64,000 bases of DNA, from positions 67,854,583 through 67,918,582 of the forward strand of contig CM047808.1 of NCBI GenBank assembly GCA_026214975.1, written 5' to 3'. Positions 1-10,550 of the stretch are shown here, in pieces; the stretch's first letter is position 1; every line of letters starts with the position of its first letter. The notes beneath the pieces were generated by a model, which was given only the letters and a program-made list of their open reading frames with translations, had not been told where the DNA came from and searched no databases. The position numbers were made by a program, and so were the translations under genes. The DNA is from Gentiana macrophylla (taxonomy: Eukaryota; Streptophyta; Magnoliopsida; Gentianales; Gentianaceae).

Positions 1-746
1 CTGGTAGAGAAATCGACAGCTTTGTTATAAATAAGATGTCCTAAATTAACTGGAACATCTAGAACTACTGTCCAAGCTATACAAACATCATCAGAACCAA
101 ATGCACTAAGATGTCGAGAGGGACTCACATTATGACCTAAAAAATGTTTTAATGCTCTAATGTCTTTGATACACCCGCCAAATTTAAACCTATTTTCGAC
201 CCAAGTTGCAGAGGGATCAAAAGCGTGCTGAGCCTCGAGAGATTTGAGAAGCAACAAATCAGGCTGATTAAGGCCCCACACTGTGTAGTAATCCTGCTCA
301 GCGGGAACCTCAGGAATGTTATAAAAAGCATTGATGATTTCAGGTGTAAAAGGGACAGTAGAACGACGAATCGAGACCGAGGTAAGTGGTCCGTTTTCAA
401 CAGGTTCATTGGCTGAGATAAATGAGTAAAATTTGGCTACCATAGTGGCATTAACATTATCAGTGCGTTTTTCAGCAATCCTTAGCCAATTACGCTTCTA
501 AAAAATTTGACGAAGTTCAGTACCTAGGGATCCAAATTCTCTACCCCATTCAAGCAAAATATTACAATTTCCAAAATACTCAGCATAGGATTGAATGGCG
601 GCAGGGATAGTAGTTCTCTGAAAGGAGACCGCCTCCTCTTCGGTGGTGAGAGGGTGGGGCTCATGGACTGGGACTACAATAATTGGGGTAGTGGTTTTAC
701 GTTTCTTTCCAGTATTCTTCCTACAAGGGTTGGAGGGTTCGGCCAT
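1..746 (-). pseudogene. Athila env-like / 'putative plant transposon protein' ORF, partial
   Basis: A frame opens at an ATG at 746 (start MAEPSNPCRKNTGKKRK) and runs to the window edge, interrupted by one in-frame TAG at 500-498. Both sides of the stop are in the same frame: the downstream part reads KRNWLRIAEKRTDN and continues with VAKFYSFIS and FTPEIINAFYNIP, then stays open for about 165 codons. This resembles the domain called 'putative plant transposon protein', found in the third ORF after integrase in Athila-type elements and often described as env-like. I see no signal peptide or membrane segment in the visible part. The function is not established. The basic N-terminus (KKRK) could be a nuclear signal, which is inference. 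Confidence 0.6.
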
Positions 747-1612
747 TTATGATGGTGGTGTAAACAAAACATAATTACAAAATTAAAAAGTGCATTTTTT
801 TCAAATCAAAAGTAGAAAATAGAAAACCAAAATTTTTTTACCTTGTTGTTGTGTGGATTTTGTCTGGGTAGAGAAGATGGGTGGCCGGAAATTACGGTGC
901 TTCACCGGAGAATTGGAGCCGCCGATCCAAAAGCAAAATAGAGTGGTGTGCTTCCTTGTTGATGAAATGGAGAAGAAGAGAAATAAATATGTGTAGAAAA
1001 TTTGAATTAAGGAGAAGAAGAGGAGAGGTGATTGTGAGGGCGTAATGGAGGTTTGATGAAGAAGATGGAGAGGTGTAATGGAGAGGAAATGATGGGGGAG
1101 AGGGAGTGGAGACAACTGAGGAGACGAGTTATGAGGGGGAGAGAAAAGGAAAAGAAAAACCGCCTGATTTCAAATTGATTAGGCCGGCGCAGACCGGGTA
1201 TTTCCGGCGTACACCGGCAATTAGAGGGGTTTCCTTAATTTTTGAATGAAAGTCCCGGCGTAGACCGGGAGTCACACACGGCGTACGCCATAAAAAAAAC
1301 TGGACGGTTTCTTATAAATTTAGTACTATTCGTTTATTAAGTTTATTTATACATATTTATGTATTAGCCTATTTGTACACAAAATATAATGTATTTATTT
1401 TTTATTATTCTTTTTTTTTTCCAATTGACAATATAAATTACTAGAATGATTGTTTAATATACTTGATCAAAAAGGATACTTCTAACAATTACTCATCGAA
1501 GCATGTAACAATTAGGTACATGAACCAACCGAAGATGAATGCTCAAGAGTAATAAGAAGGATAGTACCCATGATTGCTAAATTTATATTTTATAGCTAGA
1601 CTATCTTCTGTT
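747..1612 (-). other. Athila spacer between integrase and env-like ORF
   Basis: This 866-base stretch has no convincing coding sequence. On the minus strand it holds a TATAAG-like box near 1320-1310, then three 14-mers of the form CCGGCGYANACCGG (1255-1268, 1204-1217, 1184-1197), then a pyrimidine-rich leader (about 1130-850) ending CAACAACAAG followed by GTAAAA near 841. The layout looks like a small promoter and 5' UTR for the env-like ORF. An open frame at 1115-801 is low-complexity (Leu/Ser/Phe-rich) and is taken as leader sequence, not protein. Confidence 0.45.
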
Positions 1613-2721
1613 TCAATTTACCGGGGGGTCAACAAGGGACATCACCTCTGGAGTTGGAGGGATTCCTTCCTCTCCTACGTATATCTTCACTCTGTGACCA
1701 TTGGCTATAAATGTCGTTTTTCCATCCGTCAATTCCACTGCTCCAGATGCATGCACTTTAGTTACCAAAAATGGACCTGTCCATCTAGACTTAAGCTTGC
1801 CGGGAAACAATTTCAAACGTGAGTTGTATAAGAGCACTCGATCACCCACATGGAACTCACGACGAAAGATTCTTTTATCGTGAAAAGATTTCATGCGTTC
1901 CTTGTAGATTCGAGCGTCAAGTTCCATGAGTTGGAGTAATCGATGGTCACCAACGGCCTTATGATCAAAGTTAAGAAATTTAATAGCCCAAAAGGCACGA
2001 TGTTCCAACTCAACCGGAAGATGACAAGGCTTGCCAAAAACTAGTCTATAAGGAGAACAACCAATTGGTATTTTAAAGGCTGTTCTATATATATACCCAA
2101 AGTGCATCATCTAATTTTTCCGCCCAATTTTTACAATTGGAATCGACAGTTTTCTCAATGATTCTTTTTACCTCTCTGTTAGATACCTCGTCTTGTCCAC
2201 TAGTTTGCGGATGGTACGGCGTACCAAGCTTGTGTTTTACACTATATTTCTCAATCAACATGGTAAATGGCCGGTTACAAAAATGTGAACCTCTCACTAA
2301 TGATAGCCCTGGGGGTGCCAAATCTCGTAAATATATTCTTTTTTAGGAATTTTAGCACTACTCTGGTATCATTGGTTAGGAGAGCTTGGGCTTCGACCCA
2401 TTTAGATACATAATCGACCATTACTAAGATGAATTTCTTACCAAAAGATGGAGGCAAAGGGCCCATAAAATCAATGCCCCAAACATCAAACAATTCACAC
2501 TCCAATATAGGTTGAAGAGGCATCTCGTGTTTTTTAGAAACGTTTCCCCATTTTTGGCACGACTCACAAGAGCGTGCATAGTGGTGTGCGTCTTTATACA
2601 GTGTGGGCCAGTAAAAACAACATTGCAATACTTTATAAGCGGTTTTCCACCCCCCATGGTGGCCGCCAGTCTTACGACCATGACAAAAATATAAGATACT
2701 TAAAATTTCATTATCAGGCAC
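1613..2721 (-). pseudogene. Athila integrase, frameshifted
   Basis: The integrase would insert element DNA into the chromosome. The zinc-binding region (FCHGRKTGGHHG ... CESCQKWG) and the first catalytic Asp (FDVWGIDFMGPLP) are in one frame, ending at 2275. A two-base loss in the triplets after PRAIIS (about 2300) removes the second catalytic Asp region; the frame resumes as RGSHFCN and PYHPQTSGQDEVSNREVK, with E of the D,D-35-E set. A second shift at about 2090 is caused by an extra TATA in a TATATATA run. The last frame (2110-1613) carries the C-terminal domain ([20 protein letters not shown]). There is no chromodomain, as expected of Athila. Confidence 0.85.
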
Positions 2722-2786
2722 ACATTTCCTAATTATGCCGTCCGAACATCTTCAGAAAAGGTTTGGTTTTTCCCAATAATAAAATT

Positions 2787-3566
2787 TCAATTCATAAAAG
2801 AACTTCTTTTTCTATTGCCATGCCCAATGAGACGGAACATACTCACAAGTAAAATAATTGACAATATTACCAAACCATGGTGAGCTCTCCTACCAGCTTT
2901 AATGAGATGCATTGTTGGAGGAGCATCAACCATGAGGAGTTGTTCATCTGGAAATGTATTTTTGATCTCTTGTCTCCTTCCTTTTTCTACAGTAAACTCC
3001 ATACGACTCAAATGGTCTGCTACCACATTCTCGCTACCCTTTTTATCTTTAATTTCAATGTCAAACTCTTGAAGTAACAGAATCCATCCGAGCAGAAGTG
3101 GTTTTGCATCTTTCTTATTCAACAAGTACTTTAATGCTGAATGGCCAGTGTAGACAATGACTATAGAACCGACGAGATATGATTGAAATTTGTCTAAAGC
3201 AAAAAGTATGGCGAGTAGCTCCTTTTCTGTTGGGGCATAATTAAGCTGAGCTGCGCTTAATGTGTGGGAAGCATAATAGATTTCCTTAAGCACTTTGTCA
3301 TAGCGTTGACCTAGAACAGCCCCAACCGCCAGATCGCTTGCATCACACATAAGTTCAAACGGTAAGTTCCAGTCTGGTGCCATTAGCACTAGTGCAGTAG
3401 TCAACCGTGCCTTCAGAGTATTAAATGCTTCCATACATTTATCACCAAAATTGAATGGTACTTCTTTCTCAAGCAGATGACTGAGAGGTTTTGTTATGCG
3501 TGAAAAATCTGCGATAAACCGCCTATAGAAACCAGCATGTCCAAGGAATCCTCTCAGAGTTTTCAA
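2787..3566 (-). pseudogene. Athila RT connection and RNase H
   Basis: This is the same frame as the RT upstream, resuming after a stop at 3632-3630. It begins with the RT connection (TLRGFLGHAGFYRRFI), then RNase H with the first Asp in ELMCDASD and the Glu in APTEKELLAILFALDKF. The third acidic position, normally in a TDH motif, is Gly here (YTGHSALKYLL, codon 3146-3144), so nuclease activity should be lost. The frame ends after VVADHLSRMEF and a short unrelated tail, where a frameshift separates it from integrase. The role in a live element would be removing the RNA strand during reverse transcription. Confidence 0.85.
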
Positions 3567-3629
3567 ATTTACCAGCGGAGGTAATTTTTCAATTACTTCG
3601 ACTTTGGCTTTGTCTACCTCAACAGCTTC

Positions 3630-4420
3630 TTAAAAAATTCTATGACCTAAAACAATACCATCGGATACCATTAGATTGCACTTTTCCCAGTTTAAGACCA
3701 AATATGTGTTTTCACAGCGTTGCAGAACACATTCTAAGTGTGTGAGACATTCTCCAAAAGAGTCTCCAAAAACGCTGAAGTAGTCCATAAAAATTTCCAA
3801 ATTTTTTTCTACCATGTCAGAAAATATTGCCATCATGCATCGCTGAAACGTAGCTGGAGCATTGGACAATCCAAACGGCATTCTTTTGTATGCAAAGGTT
3901 CCATACGTACAAGTGAAAGTCGTTTTCTCTCTATCCCCTGCTGCGATAAATATCTACAAATAGCCTGAATAACCATCCAAGAAACAATAGAATTTATTTC
4001 CACTTAATCGTTCCAACATCTGCACTATGAATGGAAGTGGATGATGGAATTTCTTAGTGTGCTCATTCAGTTTGCGAAAATCAATGCACATGCGATATCT
4101 TGTGACTTCTCTAGTTGGAATCTATTCATGTTTATCATTTTCCTTTACCGTAAAACCGCCCTTCTTAGGCACTACTTGGGTGGGACTTACCCATTCACTA
4201 TTTGATATAGGAAAAATTATCCCCATTTCTAATAGTTTAATAACCTCTTTCTTGACCACTTTTTGCATGTTTGGGTTGAGGCGGCGTTGTGGCTGGATAC
4301 ATGGCTTAGCTCCCTCATTCAAAATGATTTTGTGTACACAAATCTCAGGACTTATTCCTTGAATATCTGCCACTGTCCATCCAAACGCTTTCTTATGTTG
4401 CCTCAGCATTCTCAACAATT
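3630..4420 (-). pseudogene. Athila reverse transcriptase
   Basis: The start is marked by WVSPTQVVPKKGGFTV, then (after a stop at 4124-4122) RMCIDFRKLNEHTK, another stop near 3960, and RMPFGLSNAPATFQRCMMAIF. All parts are in one frame, so the damage here is by nonsense mutation. The active-site box, normally ending in two Asp, reads FMDYFSVFGDSF: the second Asp codon is TAC (3782-3780), a Tyr. That change alone should abolish polymerisation. It lies between protease (upstream) and RNase H in the usual gypsy order. Confidence 0.87.
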
Positions 4421-4859
4421 GGTCTTCCTGTAAACTAGTTAGTGATGATGAGATAATAACAGGAAGCAAATTATCAGTTTCAAGAAAGGCATACTTAAGA
4501 TTCGAAGGAAGAGGTTTCAATTCCAGATTCCTTGGTGGCTCTTCCACCGACGGTTTCAATACTGGGCCATCCAGTTCTAATTCCAAATAACAATGCCATG
4601 GTTGTCTCACAAAAGATCCTCTTGTGTTTGGGTGAAAAATTACCTCTTCCATTTCCTCGTCATTCTTATCTTCTTCATAGATAGATAAGGCCAAACATTC
4701 TTTGAGCTTATCTTCAAAAACTTGCAACTCTTCTTGATCCATACAAATAGAGGATATAGTATCTATGAATGAACATGATTCTGATGATCTGTCTGGATGT
4801 TTCATAGCTTTGAAGATATTGAAGGTGACCTCATCTTCATTGACCCTTAACATTAAATC

Positions 4860-5411
4860 ACCTTTTTGAACATCGATAATGGTTCTTCCTGTAGCAAGGA
4901 ATGGATGACCAAGAATGAGCGGTGCTGAAAATCCTTCTTCCATTTCCATAACTACAAAGTCAACTAGAAAGTAAAACTTATCTATCTTGACCAACACATC
5001 TTCGATGACTCATTTAGGACGCTTAATAGACCTATCTGCCATTTGGAGGGTCATCTCAGTGTTTTTGAGCTTTCCTATGCCTAGTTTCCTATAATCCTCG
5101 TAGGACATGAGATTAATGCTTGCACCGAGATCACAGAGTACCTTTTTAAACAAAAATTCCCCAATCTCACACGGGATGGAAAAACTACCAGGGTCTTTTA
5201 GTTTAGGCGGGAGCTTGTGCTGCAATACTGTGGAGCATTCTTCATTAAGGCAAATATTCTCATACTCTTCTAAACGTTTTTTGTTCAAGAGGATATCCTT
5301 GAGAAACTTTCCATATGTGGGCATATTGATTAGTGCTTCAATGACAGGGATATTGACATTAAGGTGACGAAATGTGTCAAGGAAACGTGCATACTTCTTA
5401 TCCATTTTCAA
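4860..5411 (-). pseudogene. Athila aspartic protease
   Basis: The protease would cut the Gag-Pol polyprotein. The active-site motif is VLCDLGASINLM with Asp near 5132, in a frame opening at 5411 and broken by a stop at 5012-5010 directly after MADRSIKRPK. The same frame continues as VLVKIDKFYFLVDF and PLILGHPFLATGRTIIDV, the typical end of Athila protease (usually LGRPFL; here His replaces Arg). Then 4860-4420 is the poorly conserved linker into RT. Confidence 0.85.
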
Positions 5412-5952
5412 CCATTTAATTTGATCTCTGGGTGGGTATGGTAAAAAATCAAGATCAATAATTTTTGGGTTCGAAGTTATACCTTTCTTACCTTTATCCT
5501 TGGATGAAGGCGGTGATGCTTCCTTGAATGTTTGAGCATTTAGTGGTCGCCATGTGTCATGATCCTGTACTACATTCTTTGAAATGTGCCCTGGACTTTT
5601 CTTTACATGCTCTGTTGTTTGAGTGTTACTGCTCCCTTCTTGGACTGTATCATTAGCAACATCGTCTTCTCTGACATGTTCATTAAATATCGTCCGTAGA
5701 TCGCTAGTCCTCGGATTTTTTAGTATTCTTGGGACCTTGATCCATTCTTCCTATTCATTTTCTGCTTCAACATGTCTATCACGTCTTAAGAAATTTTCAA
5801 TAATTTCTTCTTCTTCTTTACTGAACTCTTGTTCGTCCTTTTTTCCATCTCTTCTTCGAATTTATCATCCAAATCATCTTCCACTTCATTGTTTCCGGAG
5901 TTCTCTACTCCATTACTTCCACATATCCTTCCACTTCGGGTAATCACTGCAT
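5412..5952 (-). other. Athila gag-protease linker
   Basis: This stretch has no clean frame. On the minus strand a fragment reading NAVITRSGRICGSNG follows directly on the gag end, like the conserved 'AVTLRSGK' linker of Athila polyproteins, then acidic and lysine-rich sequence with several stops. It belongs to the polyprotein but carries no recognised domain. Confidence 0.5.
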
Positions 5953-7644
5953 TCACCTTTCTCGGTTTCTTTCGGTATTACTAGGTAGTCCTCCCGGAGG
6001 TCTACTGTTCTTTCGTTCTCCTTCTCTACTCAAGTGATCTTCCATATTTCGCACAGATGCTTCTATGGTTCTCATCCTCGTGTCATGTCCACTCATGGAT
6101 GTTTTTAACGTACTCATATCCTTAGTAACTGTGCCTATAGAAGTCATCATGGTTTCCATATTCTGAGCTTGAGTAGACATCACACCCATTATATTTTCCA
6201 AATTTTTTTCCCACTTATCAACTCCTACCATGGGCTGAGTTGAGCTTTGAGTAACTGGTATACTTTGAGTGGTGTTTTGTGGGTATGATCTAGGTGGTGA
6301 TTGGTGGTTTTGGCTCGAGGTATTTCCTTGGTAACCTTGGGTTTGAGCATTTGCATTGTACGAGCTCTTGTACTGGGCTGGGTATTATGGTTGTCCTTGC
6401 TTAGTTGGGTTCTCGGACCATCGGAAAGTAGGGTGGTCTCTTCTAATGTCATTGAATGAGTTTGAATAAGCATTATTCAAGTTTCTATGTTGTTGCATAA
6501 AACTCACTTCTTCCCTTGAATATCCTTCAGATTCTTCCATTCCTAATGACACATTGTCCTCATTTTTTATGCCATCATTCAAATATTCAGTAAATATCTT
6601 ACCTTCCGAGCCTAGATTTTTGCTTCCTTGCAAACCATCAAACTTCCAACTAAGATTTTCCAAATGTGCTAACACTTCTGCGTTTGATGTAGACTCACCT
6701 ACAAATGCTACTTTCCTTGTACTAGAACCGGTTTCACCCATTCTATTGTTCTTAGAGATCTTCTCGATAGCATCATATACAACTTGTTCTTCACTCATCA
6801 TCAAAGAACCACCACATGCATGATCAACATCCACACGTGAGTCTTTTCTCAATTTTCAACAGAAAAGTTGAATTTGCATATCAAGAGAGTAACCATGATC
6901 GGGATAGGCTCTTAATAATTTTTTAAATCTCTCCCAAGCACTTCCAAGTGTTTCCTCGGATCCTTGTCTAAAATTAACAATTTCGACCTTCAACTCCAAA
7001 TTCCTACCCGGAGTAAAATATTGCTTTAAGAACTCAGTTTGAATGTCCTCCCAACTTGTCAATGAATGATGAGGGAGTGACATAAACCAATCTCGTGCCC
7101 TTCCTTTTAAGGAAAAAGGAAACATTGACATCCTTGTCAATTCACGATGAGCACTTTGGCTTTTGGCCGTGTTACACAGTTCTTCAAAAAGATATAAGTG
7201 ATGATGCGGGTCTTCATCATCTTCACCTAAAAATTGGGCTCTAGTGTCAATTAAGCCAAAAAAATGGGATTTTATTTCAAAGTTGTTTGCTCTATCGTTG
7301 GGTAGACGTATTGGATTGTTAGTCTCATTCCTTCTTAAGTTCTGATCACAAATAGGTCTTGGGTTTGGTGAGTTATTATTATTACACTTATTTTGGTTTC
7401 GGTTTTGGTTATTCCGATTATTGGGATTCTGGTTATTGGGAATTGGTGGTGGAGGAAGATTTTGTAATGGTGGATTAGGATTATTTGGGTTTTGTCCATG
7501 ACCTTGGGCACGAGCAAGCCCTTGTTCAGGTGGTGTTTCATCACTGGCCTCGGCCATTTCCGTTCCTCGATTTGATGATTCTTGGGGAGATCCGTCACCA
7601 AGATGTCCTTGGCTGGTCTGACCACGTCTAGTCTCTACTCTCAA
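5953..7644 (-). pseudogene. Athila gag
   Basis: Gag would form the particle. The frame starts at ATG 7644 and stays the same to 5953, with stops at 6858-6856 and 6387-6385. The first part has an Asn/Pro/Gln-rich N-terminus and then the retrotransposon gag domain (NNFEIKSHFFGLI, MFPFSLKGRARDWFMSLP, WEDIQTEFLKQYFTPGR, AWERFKKLLRAYPDHG). The middle part (6852-6388) and the last part (6231-5953) are Ser/Asn/Gln-rich with a possible short coiled coil (MVGVDKWEKNLENIMGVM). No zinc knuckle is visible, which fits Athila gag. Confidence 0.88.
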
Positions 7645-7880
7645 CTACCTTTCGTAAGTATTTATGTCGGGCTTGTATGGAGTGAGTGCGGCCTTACCGC
7701 TTCGGGTCATCAACTATCGGATAGATTTAATCAAGAAAATAATAAAATAACACCTGGCCACTTACCAATGGGGTAACTACCAAAGAAACAAAGATAGAAA
7801 TGAGATTAAGAAAAGTGTTGACTTATCCTCAAGAATTTTGAACTAATACAAGTAGTAACCATAGACACCATAAATTGGCG
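7645..7880 (-). other. Athila untranslated leader between primer site and gag
   Basis: About 236 bases without an open frame, lying between the tRNA-Asp primer site and the gag start. I see no further structure in it. Confidence 0.6.
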
Positions 7881-7900
7881 AATCCCCGGCAACGGCGCCA
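7881..7900 (-). other. Primer binding site, tRNA-Asp type
   Basis: The minus strand reads TGGCGCCGTTGCCGGGGATT, matching the complement of the 3' end of plant tRNA-Asp, as used by Athila/Calypso elements. It lies six bases inside the 5' LTR end. The plus strand shows the tRNA-like 3' end itself, but this is not a tRNA gene. Confidence 0.92.
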
Positions 7901-7906
7901 AAAACT

Positions 7907-9474
7907 TGATGTCCTAAAACTGGGGTCCAATCTAACCGGCAGTGTACCGGGTCAAATTGTAGTCTAGTCTGGCGAATCAAGGTCGTCTCCTCAGGGAACA
8001 CGATATAATTCAATGTGTGATTAAACACCAATTAGTTATTATTATCTTGATCTAATTCGTAGTTTTAACATAAAAGTGATAGTTTTACGGCACTAATAAA
8101 ATTAACAATTAATGATAAAGGTACTAGCCAAGACAATTTTATGAACTGTAGTCTCTTTTAGTTTTATGGATGTGATCAATCAGCCTATTAAGGGTATTTA
8201 ATTGTGTGAAACGGTGCACTCCTATTCTAACAATTTCCCCTCATACGAGTGTACAAAATTGTTCTATGCCTCCTCATTGGATTAAGAGCCCTAAACCTAA
8301 TGATTTGACATGATAAACTCACGAGTACAACTAGTCATTCCCCGGATAAGAAATTGAACTCCGATAACGGTCAACTTTACCTTCCATTTTTTCTACCTCG
8401 TTCTTACACCTAATATCTCCGTTCGGTATCAATTAAGTATGTGTGTGCTAATATTGGTTATTTACTCCAACACGAGCTAACAATCAATTTAAGTAGAAAA
8501 AGCTTCAACACAATCGAAATTAAAATATACATAACAAAATCATTATCCGATCAACCAAAAGAGACCAAAATAGTTCAATTACATTGCCTTGGCTAGTTAC
8601 AAGACTATCCACTCATTACTACAAATACTAACATATTAAAATTAGCATTCATAATAATCAGATTAACAATACAAAATAACACTAGAAGGTTACCGGTACA
8701 ACCGTTTAATTAGTAATAGGCAGCTTGCTTTCGTCTCTGGTGTTCACCAACTGATTTGCATCCAACAGTCTAGCGTATACTTATCAACTATCATAACTTG
8801 ATGCCCATATTCTAAGTGTGATAAAAATATTTATAAGTGATATTACTAAATTTGGCTATATGAGCCTCTATGTTTTTTGCCTGCAAGATAGAAGGAAATT
8901 ATGGCCCCCCTCTTTGATTGTGTATGTGTAAATATATATAGGAATTCACCTCTGTATGTGAATAGTGGACTCCAAATAATTCAGATTGGATCTCTTTCGG
9001 GGTGCGCCGTAATTTCCCCGGCTTACGCCGGAATCTTGGCATGTGGACGGTTGTTAGGATCAATGCTGCATTAAATGCTCCATAATTGCCAAATCTTGAA
9101 ATATTCCGGCGTAGACCGGTATTTACCCGGTCTGCGCCGGGTCTTGTCAAATCAGTTGTAACAGATTTGTATAAGATTTGTTTTTGATAATTATTTTTCC
9201 GAATCCGTTGGGCTTTATGTCACGACCTCAAAAGCTTTACCACGTGGTATCCGTAATAAAACAAAGACAAGAAAAACCACGGGTAATTCTGATAAAAAAA
9301 AGTAGGCTGATAAGCCTCAAAATAATTCAAAATAGTGAGATTTTATTATTTCTAATATTTACAGAAATAAAACTATTATTACGATATTTATTATATTTGA
9401 TATAAAACGTCGCTAAGACTTAGGAAATGAGATTAAAATTAAATCAAAATACATTATCTGGTTGACATACATCA
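7907..9474 (-). repeat. Athila 5' LTR (1,568 bp)
   Basis: On the minus strand the repeat runs from TGATGTATG at 9474 to GGACATCA at 7907, ends that form a short inverted repeat (TGATGT/ACATCA). The lower edge is fixed by the primer site six bases on, the upper edge by the return of copia B coding sequence at 9475. U3 contains three GC-rich 14-mers (9127-9140, 9106-9119, 9018-9031) ahead of a TATA run at 8940-8931. The 3' LTR is not in the window, so identity between the two cannot be judged. Confidence 0.8.
8931..8940 (-). promoter_or_regulatory. TATA box of Athila 5' LTR
   Basis: The minus strand reads TATATATATT, about 535 bases inside the LTR start, followed by sequence consistent with an R region. 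Transcription would start about 30 bases on, near 8900. Confidence 0.55.
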
Positions 9475-9963
9475 GTGACCTGAAGCTCCACCTGTTTGCT
9501 AACACCACCATCTTCAGATTCAACAATTGACTTCATAGTGGGTTAAACATAGAATTTTCATCATACACTACACTTCTGTCAAGTATAACCCTATTTTCAA
9601 CTGATGACCAAATTCTATAACCTCCAACTCCATCTTTATAGCCCACAAATACTCCATTTTTGGCTCTTGATTGCAGCAAACCCTCATTGACATGATAATT
9701 GACAGTGCCACCAAAATCTCTCAAATTTGAGTGATCTCCAGACCTACTTGTCTGCATCTTATAAGGTGGTTTGAGATTGATCCCTGTGTGAGGTCCTCTA
9801 TTGATTAAGTAGAAAGTTGTGCTTACTGCCTTTGCCTAGAACCTTCTGGCTAAACCAACATTAGAGAGCATGCACATTTCCCTCTCCACTAGTGTTTGAT
9901 TCATTCTTTCTACAACACCATTTTGTTGAGGTTTATGCCAGACTGTATGATGTCGTGCAATAC
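9475..9963 (-). pseudogene. Copia B integrase, C-terminal part
   Basis: Continues the integrase core after the solo LTR: the frame reads ARHHTVWHKPQQNGVVERMN, containing the catalytic Glu region, then FYLINRGPHTGINLKPPYK after one stop, and the C-terminal block VFVGYKDGVGGYRIWS and VVYDENSMFNPL (9757-9533). Coding similarity stops at 9475, where the Athila LTR begins. Confidence 0.8.
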
Positions 9964-10545
9964 TAATGTGATTCCCATTGAAGAAGTAAATTAAGTCCAT
10001 TATTTTTGTTATTGGGCTTATAAAGATTATATAGAAGTCTTTTATTTTCTATGTGGTTAATAAGTGCTAAGCCTATTAGGTGGGTGGTGCCATTTTGGAC
10101 ATTAGTTGTGTTTTATTTGCTTGGATTTTATGAATAATTGCGATTTGAGCCTAAGTGTTTCACGAAAGACTATTAAGGTTTTTGATAGGTATTAGGCTGC
10201 ATTTTTAGTGGGTTTTATCCCATATTACTTAGGTGTTTCATTTACTTGGAGTCTGTAGCCTATATAAAGGCATTTGGAATCATTGTAACCATACACAATA
10301 ATTATTGAGAGAATTTACATAAAGCTTTCAAGATTTTTGTGAGTAAACATCATATAGTATTCGAAATATGAACTTATCAAGGTTCTTAGCATATCTTGTG
10401 GTGTTCATATACCAAGGTTTTTAGCTAATGTTCGTGGTGCTCGTTCTTTATTGATACTTTTAATCGTTCCTTGGTCGAATTCGGATTTGATTCGTTACGG
10501 ATTACATCAGTTTATTCAAATCTGATTTATTTACGAATCACATCA
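9964..10545 (+). repeat. Solo LTR (582 bp) inside copia B integrase
   Basis: The repeat starts TAATGTGATTC and ends GAATCACATCA, an 11-bp inverted repeat with one mismatch (the first G of TG is mutated). It is bounded by near-identical five-base copies, AATAC (9959-9963) and AACAC (10546-10550). It interrupts the copia integrase exactly between DEG and ARHH. A TATATAAAGG box at 10261-10270 and a downstream R-like region set the plus orientation. No internal sequence remains, so it is the product of LTR-LTR recombination. Confidence 0.85.
10261..10270 (+). promoter_or_regulatory. TATA box of solo LTR
   Basis: TATATAAAGG, roughly 300 bases into the solo LTR, a typical U3/R position. It could still start transcription into 10300-11400, antisense to copia B. 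Confidence 0.5.
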
Positions 10546-10550
10546 AACAC

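Larger units (their letters stand above)
1..9474 (-). mobile_element. Athila-lineage Ty3/gypsy retrotransposon (3' end outside window)
   Basis: Read on the minus strand the order is 5' LTR (9474-7907), tRNA-Asp primer site, gag, protease, RT, RNase H, integrase, a non-coding spacer and an env-like frame reaching base 1. This order, the Athila type of gag and protease, and the tRNA-Asp primer site are established traits of Athila/Calypso-type elements. The LTR boundary at 9474|9475 falls in a codon of copia element B, so Athila was inserted into B. The expected 5-bp target copy on this side is GTGAC (9475-9479); its partner and the 3' LTR lie left of the window. The coding region has many stops and frameshifts, so it cannot act on its own. 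Confidence 0.9.

Noticed and set aside
801..1115. 104-codon minus-strand open frame
   Set aside because: Low-complexity Leu/Ser/Phe composition from a pyrimidine-rich leader; no domain.
7881..7900. tRNA-Asp-like sequence on the plus strand
   Set aside because: Only the 3' acceptor/T-arm end is present, in the place and orientation of a retrotransposon primer site; no tRNA gene body.
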